DNA of 64,000 nt from assembly GCF_014838745.1 (NCBI RefSeq), contig NZ_JABUXR010000003.1:1-64000 (forward strand), in the 5' to 3' direction. Position numbers and translations under genes: made by a program. Positions 17,779 through 26,806 of this stretch are shown piece after piece. Position 1 is the stretch's first letter; every line of letters starts with the position of its first letter. The notes beneath the pieces were generated by a model, which saw only the letters and a program-made list of their open reading frames with translations, searched no databases and was not told the DNA's origin. This DNA comes from Limosilactobacillus urinaemulieris (lineage in GTDB: Bacteria; Bacillota; Bacilli; Lactobacillales; Lactobacillaceae).

Positions 17779-17819
17779 ATAAACTTCAAGAGCTTCGCAA
17801 TTAAGTTCTTGAAGTTTAT
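17779..17819. terminator. Bidirectional terminator between the ABC operon and the macro-domain gene
   Basis: The inverted repeat AATAAACTTCAAGA / TCTTGAAGTTTATT is followed by TTTT. It lies between convergent genes ending at 17774 and 17825. Confidence 0.85.
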
Positions 17820-17824
17820 TTTTA

Positions 17825-18334
17825 CTATTCTTCTTTGATTTCTTTTTGGTAAGCTGCATAGGTGGTTGGATCAAAACAAATCATTTCAACTTCAGCAACA
17901 ACCTGGCTTGTTTTAAGAAAGTCACGGATTGTTGTGATGGCAATATGAGCAGCCCGGGCTAAAGGAAAGGCATACACTCCAGTACTAATCGAGGGAAATG
18001 CCACCGTATGACAATCGTTTTCTTCAGCAAGCTGTAAGCTGTTTCGGTATGAATTAGCTAATAATTCGTCTTCACCATTATTGCCACCATGCCAAATTGG
18101 TCCTGGAGTATGGATAACGTACTTTGCTGGTAGACGGAAGCCATGTGTAATCCGTGCCTCACCAGTTGGACAGCCATGAAATTTCAAACAAGCGGCATAC
18201 AGTCCTGGTCCAGCAGCTCGATGGATCGCTCCATCAACACCGCCACCACCAAGTAATGTCGTATTAGCAGCGTTGACAATCGCGTCAACGTGGACCTGAG
18301 TAATATCTCCTTGGATTGCTTTAAGTTGGTGCAT
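17825..18334 (-). CDS. Macro-domain protein (O-acetyl-ADP-ribose deacetylase, YmdB-like)
   Basis: A 169-residue single macro domain. The MacroD-type signature [23 protein letters not shown] lies near residues 20-45, [22 protein letters not shown] follows, and the [14 protein letters not shown] phosphate-binding loop is near 120. Family members remove acyl or ADP-ribosyl groups, for example from O-acetyl-ADP-ribose and mono-ADP-ribosylated proteins. Cytoplasmic. Stands alone between the terminator at 17.8 kb and an AT-rich region. Confidence 0.92.
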   Translation of the reverse strand: MHQLKAIQGDITQVHVDAIVNAANTTLLGGGGVDGAIHRAAGPGLYAACLKFHGCPTGEARITHGFRLPAKYVIHTPGPIWHGGNNGEDELLANSYRNSLQLAEENDCHTVAFPSISTGVYAFPLARAAHIAITTIRDFLKTSQVVAEVEMICFDPTTYAAYQKEIKEE

Positions 18335-18509
18335 TTTTATCCCTCTTCTTTACGATTTGCTATCTTTATAATTATAAAAGCAAATTATAATTAGGGAAAA
18401 TTTAATTTAAGATTATTAATAATGAAATACAAATCAATTAATATTGCAGACTTGTCGTCAAAAAGTTAATCTCTTACTATTTTCAAAGAAGAGCATTTCT
18501 AATATATTC

Positions 18510-19511
18510 CTATAAATCTAAAATCTTCCTTTTTCCTCTGTTGAACTCTTCTTCTGTAAGAACCCCTTGCTTAAATAGTTCCTCAAGTTTTTGAATTTCT
18601 AATGCTAAAGAACCTTTATTTTCATTATCACTAAATTCTGCAAGGAAATGCTTCTTTAGCATAACAACTTCTTCTTCAATCATTTTTTCTGAAATTGTAA
18701 TTTTTTCTCCAGCCGAGTTTTTCAACGTAAGTAAAACGGTAGCAGGAATTTCTCTCAGTTTAGCAGAATTATTAGAATGTATTGTCGTTGTCATTTGTGT
18801 GCTTTGTCCCATTGATGAACCAATAATTGCTCCTGTCGTTCCTGCAAAAGCTCCTCCAACTAGAGCCGCACCTGCATTACCTCTTATTTTCCCATTACTT
18901 TTACTAGTAGTTTCAACCTCATAATCCGAAACAAAATGTGGGGCAAATTCTATATTAATTAAGTACCACTTATTCTCTATATTTTTCTGCCCTGAAATTT
19001 TAAAGTAGTCTACTGAATCCATTTTATATGCATACGCCTTACCATTGCCGAAATAAAAATAACTTGATAATTCGTCATCTTCAGATATTTGAAACCAGTA
19101 TTTAATTCGTCCTAACCCACATTCATCGAGAGCACCAATTATTCTTTGTTTTAGCTTCTTATCGCCTTCTCCTATATAAATATTAAAAAGAGAAAAATGT
19201 GTATCTATAGTTGGAATAATTAAGATCTCTCTTTCAAAAAAATCATAAACAGCATTTTTTAAATTCAGTTCCTTATCTTTTCCATAAATCAGTTTCATAT
19301 CTTTGATAAAAAGAGGAAATCGTCTACTACCTAATGTAAAGTCCGGGTTTAGTTCATTAATTTTTTCTTGATACCGTTGCTCTTCTGCTTTTTCTCTTTT
19401 TTCTTTTTCTTGTTGTTCCCTTTCAATATTTTTATTATTTTCCTGAACTGCATAGTATGTCGGGATCGATATAAGTCCTATTAAAATAAGTATCATCCAT
19501 GCCTGAATCAT
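18510..19511 (-). CDS. Membrane-anchored SHOCT-domain protein, unknown function
   Basis: A 333-residue protein. An N-terminal membrane helix (MIQAWMILILIGLISIPTYY) is followed by a strongly charged coiled region (KNIEREQQEKEKREKAEEQ). A mixed domain comes next (~60-215), then a Gly/Ala-rich stretch (GNAGAALVGGAFAGTTGAIIG, glycine-zipper-like). The C-terminal SHOCT domain is LEELFKQGVLTEEEFNRGKRKIL. The start is set by a GGAGG site seven nt before the ATG at 19511. Its base composition is visibly more AT-rich than its neighbours, suggesting recent acquisition. The SHOCT helix pair is usually an oligomerisation module; function unknown. Confidence 0.75.
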   Translation of the reverse strand: MIQAWMILILIGLISIPTYYAVQENNKNIEREQQEKEKREKAEEQRYQEKINELNPDFTLGSRRFPLFIKDMKLIYGKDKELNLKNAVYDFFEREILIIPTIDTHFSLFNIYIGEGDKKLKQRIIGALDECGLGRIKYWFQISEDDELSSYFYFGNGKAYAYKMDSVDYFKISGQKNIENKWYLINIEFAPHFVSDYEVETTSKSNGKIRGNAGAALVGGAFAGTTGAIIGSSMGQSTQMTTTIHSNNSAKLREIPATVLLTLKNSAGEKITISEKMIEEEVVMLKKHFLAEFSDNENKGSLALEIQKLEELFKQGVLTEEEFNRGKRKILDL

Positions 19512-19711
19512 TCCATTTCCTCCAAATAACATTTTAAACAACAAAAAGAGCTAATCAGCAATCATGTTGGTTAGTTCTTTTCTACATAGCTAATAGTTTA
19601 CCATTTCACAGTAGTAAATAGAATTAGTATTTTACTATATTTTCAGTATTCCCGTTTTGGTAATTTGATCTTTTTTGCTTAAACAGGGTTAATGCAAAAA
19701 TTCTGTTCCTA

Positions 19712-20338
19712 CTATTGTTCAATTTTAGATCTAAATTGCGGATATAACCAAATTGTAGCGGTAACGCAAAAGCCAAATAAGATATATCCCGTAACCCTTC
19801 CAGAAACATATCCTAAATAGTTATGGATATCTCCTGGCATTGCTGAAAGTGACGAGTTAGTTAGCTCAAATTGCATCACAGCCAAGATAAGCCAACAAAT
19901 ATAGAATCCGTACTTCATCTTCAACCTTTTCCAGTCAATATACTTTAGAAGAACAACCGTATTGAAAATTAGCGCTAATACTAATACCCACATGAACTTT
20001 CGCAGAGTTAAGTTACCCATTATCACAGGCTTTGCTAATAAAATTACTGACATAATAACGTTAATAATGTAGCTAAAAATAAAAGTCCGCCGTTCTTTTT
20101 TATTTATTTCATGTTCTTGCTTGTAGTTATCAATCATTTTATGATCCTCCCGTAATAAATCATCTAAACTTACACGGTAGAGATCACTAATTTGAACCAA
20201 CATAAAGATATCCGGATAACTTCGGTTATTTTCCCAACTAGAAACTGTCTTTCGTGAAATATTTAGTTTCTCAGCAACATCTTGCTGCGTCCAGTTATTC
20301 TTCTGTCGATAAGATTTCATTTTTTGAGCAAAATTCAT
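19712..20338 (-). CDS. XRE-family regulator with C-terminal membrane segments
   Basis: A 208-residue protein. The N-terminal helix-turn-helix (residues ~4-60: MKSYRQKNNWTQQDVAEKLN, SRKTVSSWENNRSYPDIFML, YRVSLDDLL) is joined to about four membrane helices. This is a common Firmicutes membrane-bound XRE layout. The ATG at 20338 aligns with the usual MNFAQKMKSYR beginning and has GGAGG upstream; the in-frame extension to 20425 is unlikely. It is AT-rich and lies beside the SHOCT-domain gene. The signal sensed and the genes controlled are unknown. Confidence 0.85.
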   Translation of the reverse strand: MNFAQKMKSYRQKNNWTQQDVAEKLNISRKTVSSWENNRSYPDIFMLVQISDLYRVSLDDLLREDHKMIDNYKQEHEINKKERRTFIFSYIINVIMSVILLAKPVIMGNLTLRKFMWVLVLALIFNTVVLLKYIDWKRLKMKYGFYICWLILAVMQFELTNSSLSAMPGDIHNYLGYVSGRVTGYILFGFCVTATIWLYPQFRSKIEQ

Positions 20339-20443
20339 CTCCAATTTAACCTCCACCGATATTAAATTGATTTCCCGGGAAATAATTCTTGATACTAAGA
20401 TAACCAAAAGCGTGTTAAATGTCACGCTAAGGATCGTGGCAAC

Positions 20444-20490
20444 AAAAAAGTTCCGCTTGTCTACTCTCTCAAGACAAGTGGAACTTTTTT
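20444..20490. terminator. Strong bidirectional terminator
   Basis: An 18-bp nearly perfect stem AAAAAAGTTCCGCTTGTC / GACAAGTGGAACTTTTTT. In the minus direction it would end the pepO transcript after the repeat array at 20.5-20.8 kb. Confidence 0.85.
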
Positions 20491-20514
20491 GAACTTACTT
20501 TAGAAATGTAGCAT

Positions 20515-20800
20515 TGCTAACGCGACCGCAATCGGTCCTACTGCAACATAGCTAAAACGTGCTCGCCAGGAACTTGCTAGAGCTAGCAATTCTAATGCAA
20601 CATTACCAAGGACTGTTCGCCGTGACCGCAATCAGTCCTACCGCAGCATAGCTAAAACATGCTCAGCCTAACCTTCCTAGAGCTAACAGTTCTAATGCAA
20701 CATTACCAAGGACTGTTCGCCGTGACCGCAACTTCCGCCTAGCTATCCCGTCCTTGATTGCAAGCCAATCATCGTCCGGGATTTCCTAGTGCTCAGTTGC
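20515..20800. repeat. Tandem ~100-bp repeat array and hairpin downstream of pepO (copy 3)
   Basis: The word GACCGCAA recurs at 20524, 20624 and 20724, giving an exact 100-bp period. Each unit carries GTCCTAC.GCA.CATAGCTAAAAC, GCTC, CTAGAGCTA.CA, TTCTAATGCAACATTACC and GGACTGTTCGCCGTGACCGCA. A separate hairpin (ATCCCGTCC...CCGGGAT, inner TTGATTG/CAATCA) lies at 20745-20782. The reverse complement of the unit matches the direct repeats at 12.3-12.4 kb. It lies in the predicted 3' untranslated part of pepO, and no gene was found in it. Confidence 0.8.
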
Positions 20801-20822
20801 TAATCCGTCACGACTCACACAC

Positions 20823-22727
20823 TCACCAGATATTCACCCGATCCTCAGGGGCTTTGAACATCGGATCGTTGGGTTGAATGTTGAAGGCGGAGTAAAAGTC
20901 ATCGAGGTTTTCGGCTTGGATATTAGCCCGGAGTTTTTGTGGAGCGTGAACGTCAATGGAAAGTAACAGTTGTTCATACTGCTTAGTGGCTTTCATTCGC
21001 CAAATTGTTGCCCAGTTAATAAAGAACTTCTTGGCGTCAAAGTCATCTTCTTGCTTGGCGGCTTCTAAGGCACAGCTCAAGCCACCAGCATCAGCAATGT
21101 TCTCAGAAACGGTTAACTTCCCGTTAACTTTTTGACCAGCGAATTCAATTCCATCAAACTCTTTGATCATCTTTTGGGCTAGCTGCTTAAAATGTTCAGA
21201 ATCTTCCTTAGTCCACCAGTTATTCAGGTTTCCCAACTCATCAAAGAGCGCACCGTTATTATCAAAGGCATGAGAAATTTCATGAGCAATTACCGCACCA
21301 ATTCCACCATAATTCTCACTACTACTTTGCTTTAGTGAATAGAATGGTGCCTGCAAGATTGCGGCCGGGAAGACGATAATATTCTTAAACGGGTGGTAAT
21401 ATGCGTTTACGGTTGCCGCGCTCATTTCCCAACGCATCCGGTCAACAGGTTTGTTCCACCGACTAAACATCTCGCGATTTGCGACAATGTTAGCTTGATT
21501 GAGGTTCGCAATCAATGACTCACCCTCATCAATTTTAATTTGATCGTAAAGTGCTGGAATCTTATCCGGGTAGCCGACCTGAATACCTAACTTATCTAAC
21601 TTTAAGATCGCCTTATCACGAGTAGCCTTGCTTAACCAGTCATTGTTAGCTAGTCGTCCCTTATATACTTTGATCATCTGCTCAACCATATGATGAACAT
21701 CTTCCTTAGCTTGGGGACCAAAGTACTTCTTCCCGTAATAGTCACCCATTACTTGGCTAAAGACATCTCGTGCCAAGTAGTAAGCAAACTTCCGTTGATT
21801 AATCGGCTTTTTACTACCGGAAAGCGCCCGACTATAACGACCATTAATCTCCCGCATTTCATCATCAAGATAGCTTGCGTTAGCTCGAATAACGTTGATT
21901 AACGCCCAGCTCTTAAACAATTCAAAGTGATCCGTTAAGATCCCATTAAGTGCCTTAAAATATTCTGGTTCAGTTACAATGACCTTTTCAGGAGTAGTGC
22001 CAATGAGCCGTTTAATCACATCTGCCAAGTCAAGCTGATCAGTTGAACTTGCTAATTCTTCTACGGTTTGCAGATTATACATTTTACTATAATCGGCTGC
22101 TTCCTCTGCGCTTTTTACGTTTGGAGCAAGAAAAGCATCAAACTTTTTGGCATTTTCAATATGCTTGGCAGCTTCATCCTTATCGTACCCCAGCTTATCC
22201 ATCAAGATAGTAACCATTGATGACCAGAGCTTTAAAAGCTGATCGTGTTGGTCCTTCTTATCAGCTTCATAGTAGCTTTTATCTGGCAAAATTAACGATG
22301 GTGCTGCAGCGAATAGAGCATAAACAGTTGCGTTTTTCATATCAGCATCAATATCAAAAACAACCGGTGACGGCATCCCCGCCATAATCCAGTTACGCCA
22401 TTGACCCTGGTATTCATCATATGACTTCAATTCTTCAATACTTGTTAGCATCCGCTTAAGTGGGCGTGGACCAACTTTTTTACGAAAATCAAATTTTTTA
22501 GCTAATCGGTATAGTTTTACCATCTCGTTGAACCGGGAATCATCACTTTTTTCTTTCCCTTCCGCATAAGCATCTAGGTCATCCATGAGTTGCTTATCAA
22601 TCTCGTCAACAAGGTCATTAAATCCCCCAGTTGCTGGCTTGTCATCAGGGATTTTAGCGGTTTTTAGCCATTCCCCATTAACCGCTTCATATAAATCGTT
22701 TTTAATTTCTTGTTCATTCACTGTCAC
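20823..22727 (-). CDS. pepO: M13-family zinc endopeptidase PepO
   Basis: A 634-residue neprilysin-like peptidase without signal peptide, acting on medium-length peptides such as casein fragments in the cytoplasm. The zinc site is VIAHEISHAFDNNGALFDE (HExxH) with the third ligand Glu in SENIADAGG. The upstream substrate-binding NAYYHPFKNIIVFPAAILQ motif and the C-terminal RVNIW (ending in W as in the family) are present. Start choice: GGAGG is immediately adjacent to the ATG at 22736, so that codon cannot be used efficiently. The GTG at 22727, nine nt after the site, fits better. Confidence 0.93.
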   Translation of the reverse strand: MTVNEQEIKNDLYEAVNGEWLKTAKIPDDKPATGGFNDLVDEIDKQLMDDLDAYAEGKEKSDDSRFNEMVKLYRLAKKFDFRKKVGPRPLKRMLTSIEELKSYDEYQGQWRNWIMAGMPSPVVFDIDADMKNATVYALFAAAPSLILPDKSYYEADKKDQHDQLLKLWSSMVTILMDKLGYDKDEAAKHIENAKKFDAFLAPNVKSAEEAADYSKMYNLQTVEELASSTDQLDLADVIKRLIGTTPEKVIVTEPEYFKALNGILTDHFELFKSWALINVIRANASYLDDEMREINGRYSRALSGSKKPINQRKFAYYLARDVFSQVMGDYYGKKYFGPQAKEDVHHMVEQMIKVYKGRLANNDWLSKATRDKAILKLDKLGIQVGYPDKIPALYDQIKIDEGESLIANLNQANIVANREMFSRWNKPVDRMRWEMSAATVNAYYHPFKNIIVFPAAILQAPFYSLKQSSSENYGGIGAVIAHEISHAFDNNGALFDELGNLNNWWTKEDSEHFKQLAQKMIKEFDGIEFAGQKVNGKLTVSENIADAGGLSCALEAAKQEDDFDAKKFFINWATIWRMKATKQYEQLLLSIDVHAPQKLRANIQAENLDDFYSAFNIQPNDPMFKAPEDRVNIW

Positions 22728-22781
22728 GCTCTTCATCCTCCTTATCAATCATATAATTATTATACTATTTTTAATTATCCG

Positions 22782-23075
22782 TTATCCATTAAAGGGCTTT
22801 AAGAGCTCGAATCGCGCAGCCCCGCTAAACCATTGAGAATGTTGACTTAATAATTGACCAACTGCCCGATAATCATCAAGGTTAACGTTCCCAATTATTA
22901 AATGATGGTGTTGTAGCTGACGAGCTAAAATTACGTCCGCAGCCATTACCCGATCCCAAAAGAGCATTTGATTTCCTAAATCCCAATCAACATTCAGGAG
23001 CTTAACCGCCCGCTGGTATTCTTTTGAATGAGTTAGGATCTGTTTCATTACTGTCGGCTTTAATAATTCAGTCAT
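22782..23075 (-). CDS. Small protein of the MoxR/VWA operon (97 aa)
   Basis: A soluble 97-residue protein overlapping the end of the VWA-metallopeptidase gene by 4 bp, hence translationally coupled to it. The sequence contains LLNVDWDLGNQMLFWDRVMAA and QLQHHHLIIGNVNLDDYRAVG; no domain recognised. It is the last gene of the leftward unit 26177-22782. It is probably an accessory of the ATPase/VWA pair (inference from coupling only). Confidence 0.65.
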   Translation of the reverse strand: MTELLKPTVMKQILTHSKEYQRAVKLLNVDWDLGNQMLFWDRVMAADVILARQLQHHHLIIGNVNLDDYRAVGQLLSQHSQWFSGAARFELLKPFNG

Positions 23076-24367
23076 TTTATTTCCTTCTTTAAGCTAAGAA
23101 CTTGTCCAACCGGACGATGAAGTGACAAATCTGTAACTGACCCAGTTACTAACCAGTCAACCTGATGAAAATCGTATGGGTTAATCTTTTGCTCACCCCA
23201 CCCATCAGTCATAATTACAACTAATGAATTTGTTGGATTAATATGGCGATCATGAAGAAAATCAAATATGCATTGAAAGCTTGTTCCTCCACCACCAACT
23301 CGGCGAAAAATAACCCGTTTACCATTTTCAATATGTTGATAGTGTTCAAAATGAACACGAGCATCAAATGGATAAATTTCTACGGGAAGGTGATCGCTAT
23401 TTGTCATATAGCTAATCTGGCTTAATGCCTTTTCCAACTCATCATCAGTTACCGAACCAGAATTATCAACAAAGACTAAAATTCTGGGAACCAGTCGACT
23501 AACCGATCCCGGAAGTTCCATCCGCCAAGGTTGGCGTCGGTTAAACCTGTACGCTGCTTCTTCTCTTCCTGCAGCTAGCGTTCCCACTTGGCGACTAATC
23601 AATTGTTGCCAATTAAACCGGTCATTTATTTGTGGTTTCAATAATGTTGTTAAAATATCACCTGGTAATAATCCACGATCCTTTTTTGGAGTATTCATAT
23701 ACGCCTGGTGTAAGATCTTCTTTAACTGCGCCAACCGCAATTGTTGAATTCCAGAGGCAGGTTGAGCATCGCTTAATTGCCATCCCCGATGTGTTTCCTG
23801 AACTACCCGGGAAGGCTTTGCTTGATCATTTTGCCCTGCGCCCTGTTCTTTTTTTCGCTGCAATTTCTGCTTATCTTGATCTGATAGGTTCTTCAATAAA
23901 CGAAGATAACTACTTGAATCCTGATGTGGCAAAATTCTGCGGTGCAAATACCGTTGCAGTTCTTCTAACGTCATTGTTTCACGGGGAACTTCTGGTAAAT
24001 ATTGGTTAACTGCAATGTCTGTTGCCAATTGAACTAACTCTGGCGTAGGTGAATTAGCATAACGTAGTGGGTGTTGCCATAGTAAATGAAGGGCTTCATG
24101 TTCTAATAAAATTACCACTTCATCACTTCGTAGATCGGCTAGTTTTTGGGGAACTACCCTTAATTCAATTTGATCCTTCCGCCAAAAAAGACCCAGGATC
24201 GCATCTTGCTCCCGAATAACCCGTCGAGGAACCTGCAGAAGAATTTCACCAAGGATTCGCTGAGTTTGAAGGACTTGAACAATCGCTTGAGTAAGAACAC
24301 GATTAGCCATTTCATAATCTGACGGGTTTTTTCTTAGTTGTTCAAGCATTTTTGCTAGTCGGTTCAT
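23072..24367 (-). CDS. VWA-domain protein with predicted metallopeptidase domain (DUF2201 type)
   Basis: A 431-residue protein. The N-terminal metallopeptidase-like domain carries LLEHEALHLLWQHPLR (HEALH at residues 90-94). A central helical linker follows, then a C-terminal von Willebrand A-like domain with a MIDAS-type VFVDNSGSV near residue 310 and VVIMTDGWGE. This fusion is typically encoded next to a MoxR AAA ATPase, as here (4-bp overlap). The module resembles other MoxR-VWA pairs thought to insert metals or remodel protein complexes. The actual client is unknown. Confidence 0.88.
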   Translation of the reverse strand: MNRLAKMLEQLRKNPSDYEMANRVLTQAIVQVLQTQRILGEILLQVPRRVIREQDAILGLFWRKDQIELRVVPQKLADLRSDEVVILLEHEALHLLWQHPLRYANSPTPELVQLATDIAVNQYLPEVPRETMTLEELQRYLHRRILPHQDSSSYLRLLKNLSDQDKQKLQRKKEQGAGQNDQAKPSRVVQETHRGWQLSDAQPASGIQQLRLAQLKKILHQAYMNTPKKDRGLLPGDILTTLLKPQINDRFNWQQLISRQVGTLAAGREEAAYRFNRRQPWRMELPGSVSRLVPRILVFVDNSGSVTDDELEKALSQISYMTNSDHLPVEIYPFDARVHFEHYQHIENGKRVIFRRVGGGGTSFQCIFDFLHDRHINPTNSLVVIMTDGWGEQKINPYDFHQVDWLVTGSVTDLSLHRPVGQVLSLKKEIK

Positions 24368-25539
24368 TCGCCACGATCCCCATAAGTTGCTATTTGAGCG
24401 CCGGTTTCGTATAACTCTGCCACCGCGCCGTCAGGATTTTCCTTAGCGGTATTATACATTCTATTTAATAATTCATCGTTTTCACCAACTTGCTGAATAA
24501 GAGAATATTGACCATCCGGACTAATATCGGTTAGGTATGAACTAAAATTAGCTGCCCCACTATTCTGTGCTAACGTTTCTGAATATTTCCTAACCCATTC
24601 ACGTAAAAGTGATAACTTATCAGCTTCTTCTAATTGCTGAAAGTCGGTTTCAAGTCCAGCTTGGTTTATCATATCACTTACCTTTAGGCGAATTCCGTGG
24701 GCTTGAACAAATTTAGCAAATGAAACTCCAATCTCAGTTCCTAAATCACCACTAAACAAGTCAGGTGCCAATTGTTCTTGTACTTTTCCAGGAAGTTTTT
24801 GTAATTGATCCAGATTCCGGGAAACTCGTTCCCAAGCTCTTGGCGTTGGTGTTAAATCAGAGCCAAATTGGTGTGGTTGAACTAGACGACTCGGATACTG
24901 CGTTAAGTATTCAATTACCAACGGATTAATTTGAGAACGTTTAGTCTGTTCTCGCGGCTTTTTTGCCCACTCAAGCCATTCGTCAGTCGAACTGGACATT
25001 ACTAGACGGACAGTTCGATCCTTAATCGCCGCGTCACCAGTTGAGACTGCATATTCACTATCTTCAAACCCTTCCATTGTATTATCTGGATTTTCGGCAA
25101 TCACAATTTTAACCGTTTCTGGAAGTCGTAAACTATTAATTTGTCGTTGGAGAACCAAGTTCATCAGCTCACTCTGAACAGACTGCGGTCCCCGATTAAA
25201 TTCGTCCAGAAACCAAATAATTTCCCGGTTGGGATTCTCTTCAGCGTAGCGCACGATTGATACCAACGTTTCAGAGTAACCAAACTGAACATTTGCTAAG
25301 CGACCATAATTCTTCGTTTCAATAAAAGAATCACTAGTCAGCGGCGGTACAGGAATTGCAAGATCTCCCTTTTCACTTAAACTAACTACGGTAGTATATA
25401 GTTTAGCGTCCATCTTTTTAGCAACTTCCTCTACTAAGGCAGACTTCCCTAAACCAGCTTCACCGACAATGCTAGGAACATTTCCAGCGCGTAAAACTAA
25501 CGGGACCGTAATCAGGAGCTGTTGATATGTCAGGGCCAT
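24364..25539 (-). CDS. MoxR-like AAA+ ATPase
   Basis: A 391-residue ATPase with Walker A GEAGLGKS (residues 26-33), Walker B IIWFLDEFNRG, a sensor-like IVIAENPDNT and a C-terminal helical domain. Together with the overlapping VWA gene it forms a MoxR-VWA chaperone-like module. The ATG at 25539 has a GGGAGG site; it lies just inside the end of the mpg gene, so translation is coupled. Confidence 0.9.
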   Translation of the reverse strand: MALTYQQLLITVPLVLRAGNVPSIVGEAGLGKSALVEEVAKKMDAKLYTTVVSLSEKGDLAIPVPPLTSDSFIETKNYGRLANVQFGYSETLVSIVRYAEENPNREIIWFLDEFNRGPQSVQSELMNLVLQRQINSLRLPETVKIVIAENPDNTMEGFEDSEYAVSTGDAAIKDRTVRLVMSSSTDEWLEWAKKPREQTKRSQINPLVIEYLTQYPSRLVQPHQFGSDLTPTPRAWERVSRNLDQLQKLPGKVQEQLAPDLFSGDLGTEIGVSFAKFVQAHGIRLKVSDMINQAGLETDFQQLEEADKLSLLREWVRKYSETLAQNSGAANFSSYLTDISPDGQYSLIQQVGENDELLNRMYNTAKENPDGAVAELYETGAQIATYGDRGE

Positions 25540-25541
25540 TT

Positions 25542-26177
25542 TTATTCCTCCCATCCATGATCTTTTAAGTTCATTTCACGTTTCCGCAGACCAGAAACAT
25601 AAGGGTTTCCCTTAACATAAAAGCGGTATGGCTTACGACCATCTTTACCATTTAAATTTACCCCAATCCGACTTGTTGTGGTAATCTCACGCGGCTCGCG
25701 ACCGGTAGCAAGATTAATCGTTAAGGGACTTGTTTCTAATGGTCGCCCATCTAATTCTCGTGAATGAATTCCGAGTGCTTGAACCAGCTTTGCGGGACCG
25801 TTACTAAGATTAACGCCACTCATCCCCCGATTAATTATCATTTGTTCTTGATTAACAGTCGGTTCTAGCCCCCGAATAAGGACTCCCTGAGGCTCTTCGG
25901 CATCCTGAACAACCACGTCAAAGCAGTAATGGCCCCTAATTTGATAAAGATAAATATTTCCCGGGTTACCATAAAGCGATTCAGAATAGTTCGTTCGTCG
26001 ACCATTATATGCATGTGAAGCGGAATCATTTTCACCAAGATAGGCTTCTGTTTCTACAATTAATCCACCAGTTGTTATCCCATCAGCATTAGTATAAGTA
26101 ATCTGTTTCCCCAATAGTGCTTGGGCAATTTTTTCCGTGGGACGTCCAGTAAAAAACTGTTGATATTTTGTTAGCAT
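25542..26177 (-). CDS. mpg: DNA-3-methyladenine glycosylase (AAG/MPG family)
   Basis: A 211-residue base-excision repair enzyme that removes alkylated purines such as 3-methyladenine. Family motifs include GGLIVETEAYLGENDSASHAYNGRR (catalytic region) and GNIYLYQIRGHYCFDVV. RIGVNLNGKDGRKPYRFYVKGNPYVS closes the C-terminus. The start at 26177 is set by GGAGG; the frame upstream to 26237 runs into the divergent DUF488 promoter region. It heads the leftward unit with the MoxR and VWA genes, an odd pairing because no repair link is known for that module. Confidence 0.93.
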   Translation of the reverse strand: MLTKYQQFFTGRPTEKIAQALLGKQITYTNADGITTGGLIVETEAYLGENDSASHAYNGRRTNYSESLYGNPGNIYLYQIRGHYCFDVVVQDAEEPQGVLIRGLEPTVNQEQMIINRGMSGVNLSNGPAKLVQALGIHSRELDGRPLETSPLTINLATGREPREITTTSRIGVNLNGKDGRKPYRFYVKGNPYVSGLRKREMNLKDHGWEE

Positions 26178-26241
26178 CCTTGATTCCTCCTCAACTTGTA
26201 CTATTCTAAAAGTATCACTAATTAGAAGGGGATTCACTATT

Positions 26242-26640
26242 ATGGAATTAAAGTTAGAAAGAATTTATACAAAGCCTGCCGATTTAGATGGCTACCGAAT
26301 CCTTGTTGACCGTATTTGGCCCCGTGGGATCTCAAAGGAAAAAGCCCACCTTGATCGCTGGATGAAAGAAGTTGCCCCAAGCAGCGATTTACGAAAATGG
26401 TATGGCCACGATGTCGCTCGTTTCCCAGAATTTAAGGAACGCTACCTGAACGAAATTGCAAGCGCACCCTCTTACTACAATACCCTTCGTGCAATTGTTC
26501 AGGAAGAATTAAAATCACAAAACGTCATTCTTCTTTATGGTGCTAAGGACGAAGAACATAACCAGGCTGTGATTCTTGCAGATAAGCTCGCGGCTGATTT
26601 AGGAGTTAAGGTCCACCCAATTAAAAAAAGCGAAAATTAA
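26242..26640 (+). CDS. DUF488-family protein
   Basis: A 132-residue cytoplasmic protein with the family hallmark GYRILVDRIWPRGISKEKA and WMKEVAPSSDLRKWYGHD. DUF488 proteins are widespread and uncharacterised. A GAAGGGG site precedes the ATG. Divergent from mpg with only 64 bp between starts. Followed by two terminators. Confidence 0.9.
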   Translation: MELKLERIYTKPADLDGYRILVDRIWPRGISKEKAHLDRWMKEVAPSSDLRKWYGHDVARFPEFKERYLNEIASAPSYYNTLRAIVQEELKSQNVILLYGAKDEEHNQAVILADKLAADLGVKVHPIKKSEN

Positions 26641-26665
26641 CATAATCTCCTTAATGCTCTAAAGA

Positions 26666-26696
26666 TAAACGCTAAAAAATGGATTTTTAGCGTTTA
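26666..26696 (+). terminator. Hairpin terminator after the DUF488 gene
   Basis: The stem TAAACGCTAAAAA / TTTTTAGCGTTTA has a short loop, 26 nt past the stop codon. Confidence 0.7.
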
Positions 26697-26712
26697 GATA
26701 TCCTTTTTAAGC

Positions 26713-26752
26713 AACAATAACCCCCGAAAATCAATTTTCGGGGGTTATTGTT
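26713..26752. terminator. Second, stronger bidirectional terminator
   Basis: The 18-bp perfect stem AACAATAACCCCCGAAAA / TTTTCGGGGGTTATTGTT lies between convergent genes ending at 26640 and 26807. Confidence 0.85.
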
Positions 26753-26806
26753 TTAAATCCTAGTGATAATTATGCTAAAAATTCAATTTTTGGCCTTAAC
26801 AGTAAC

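Noticed and set aside
20515-20740. Possible CRISPR array
   Set aside because: The period is 100 bp, and almost the whole unit is repeated, with no unique spacers of uniform length and no cas genes nearby.
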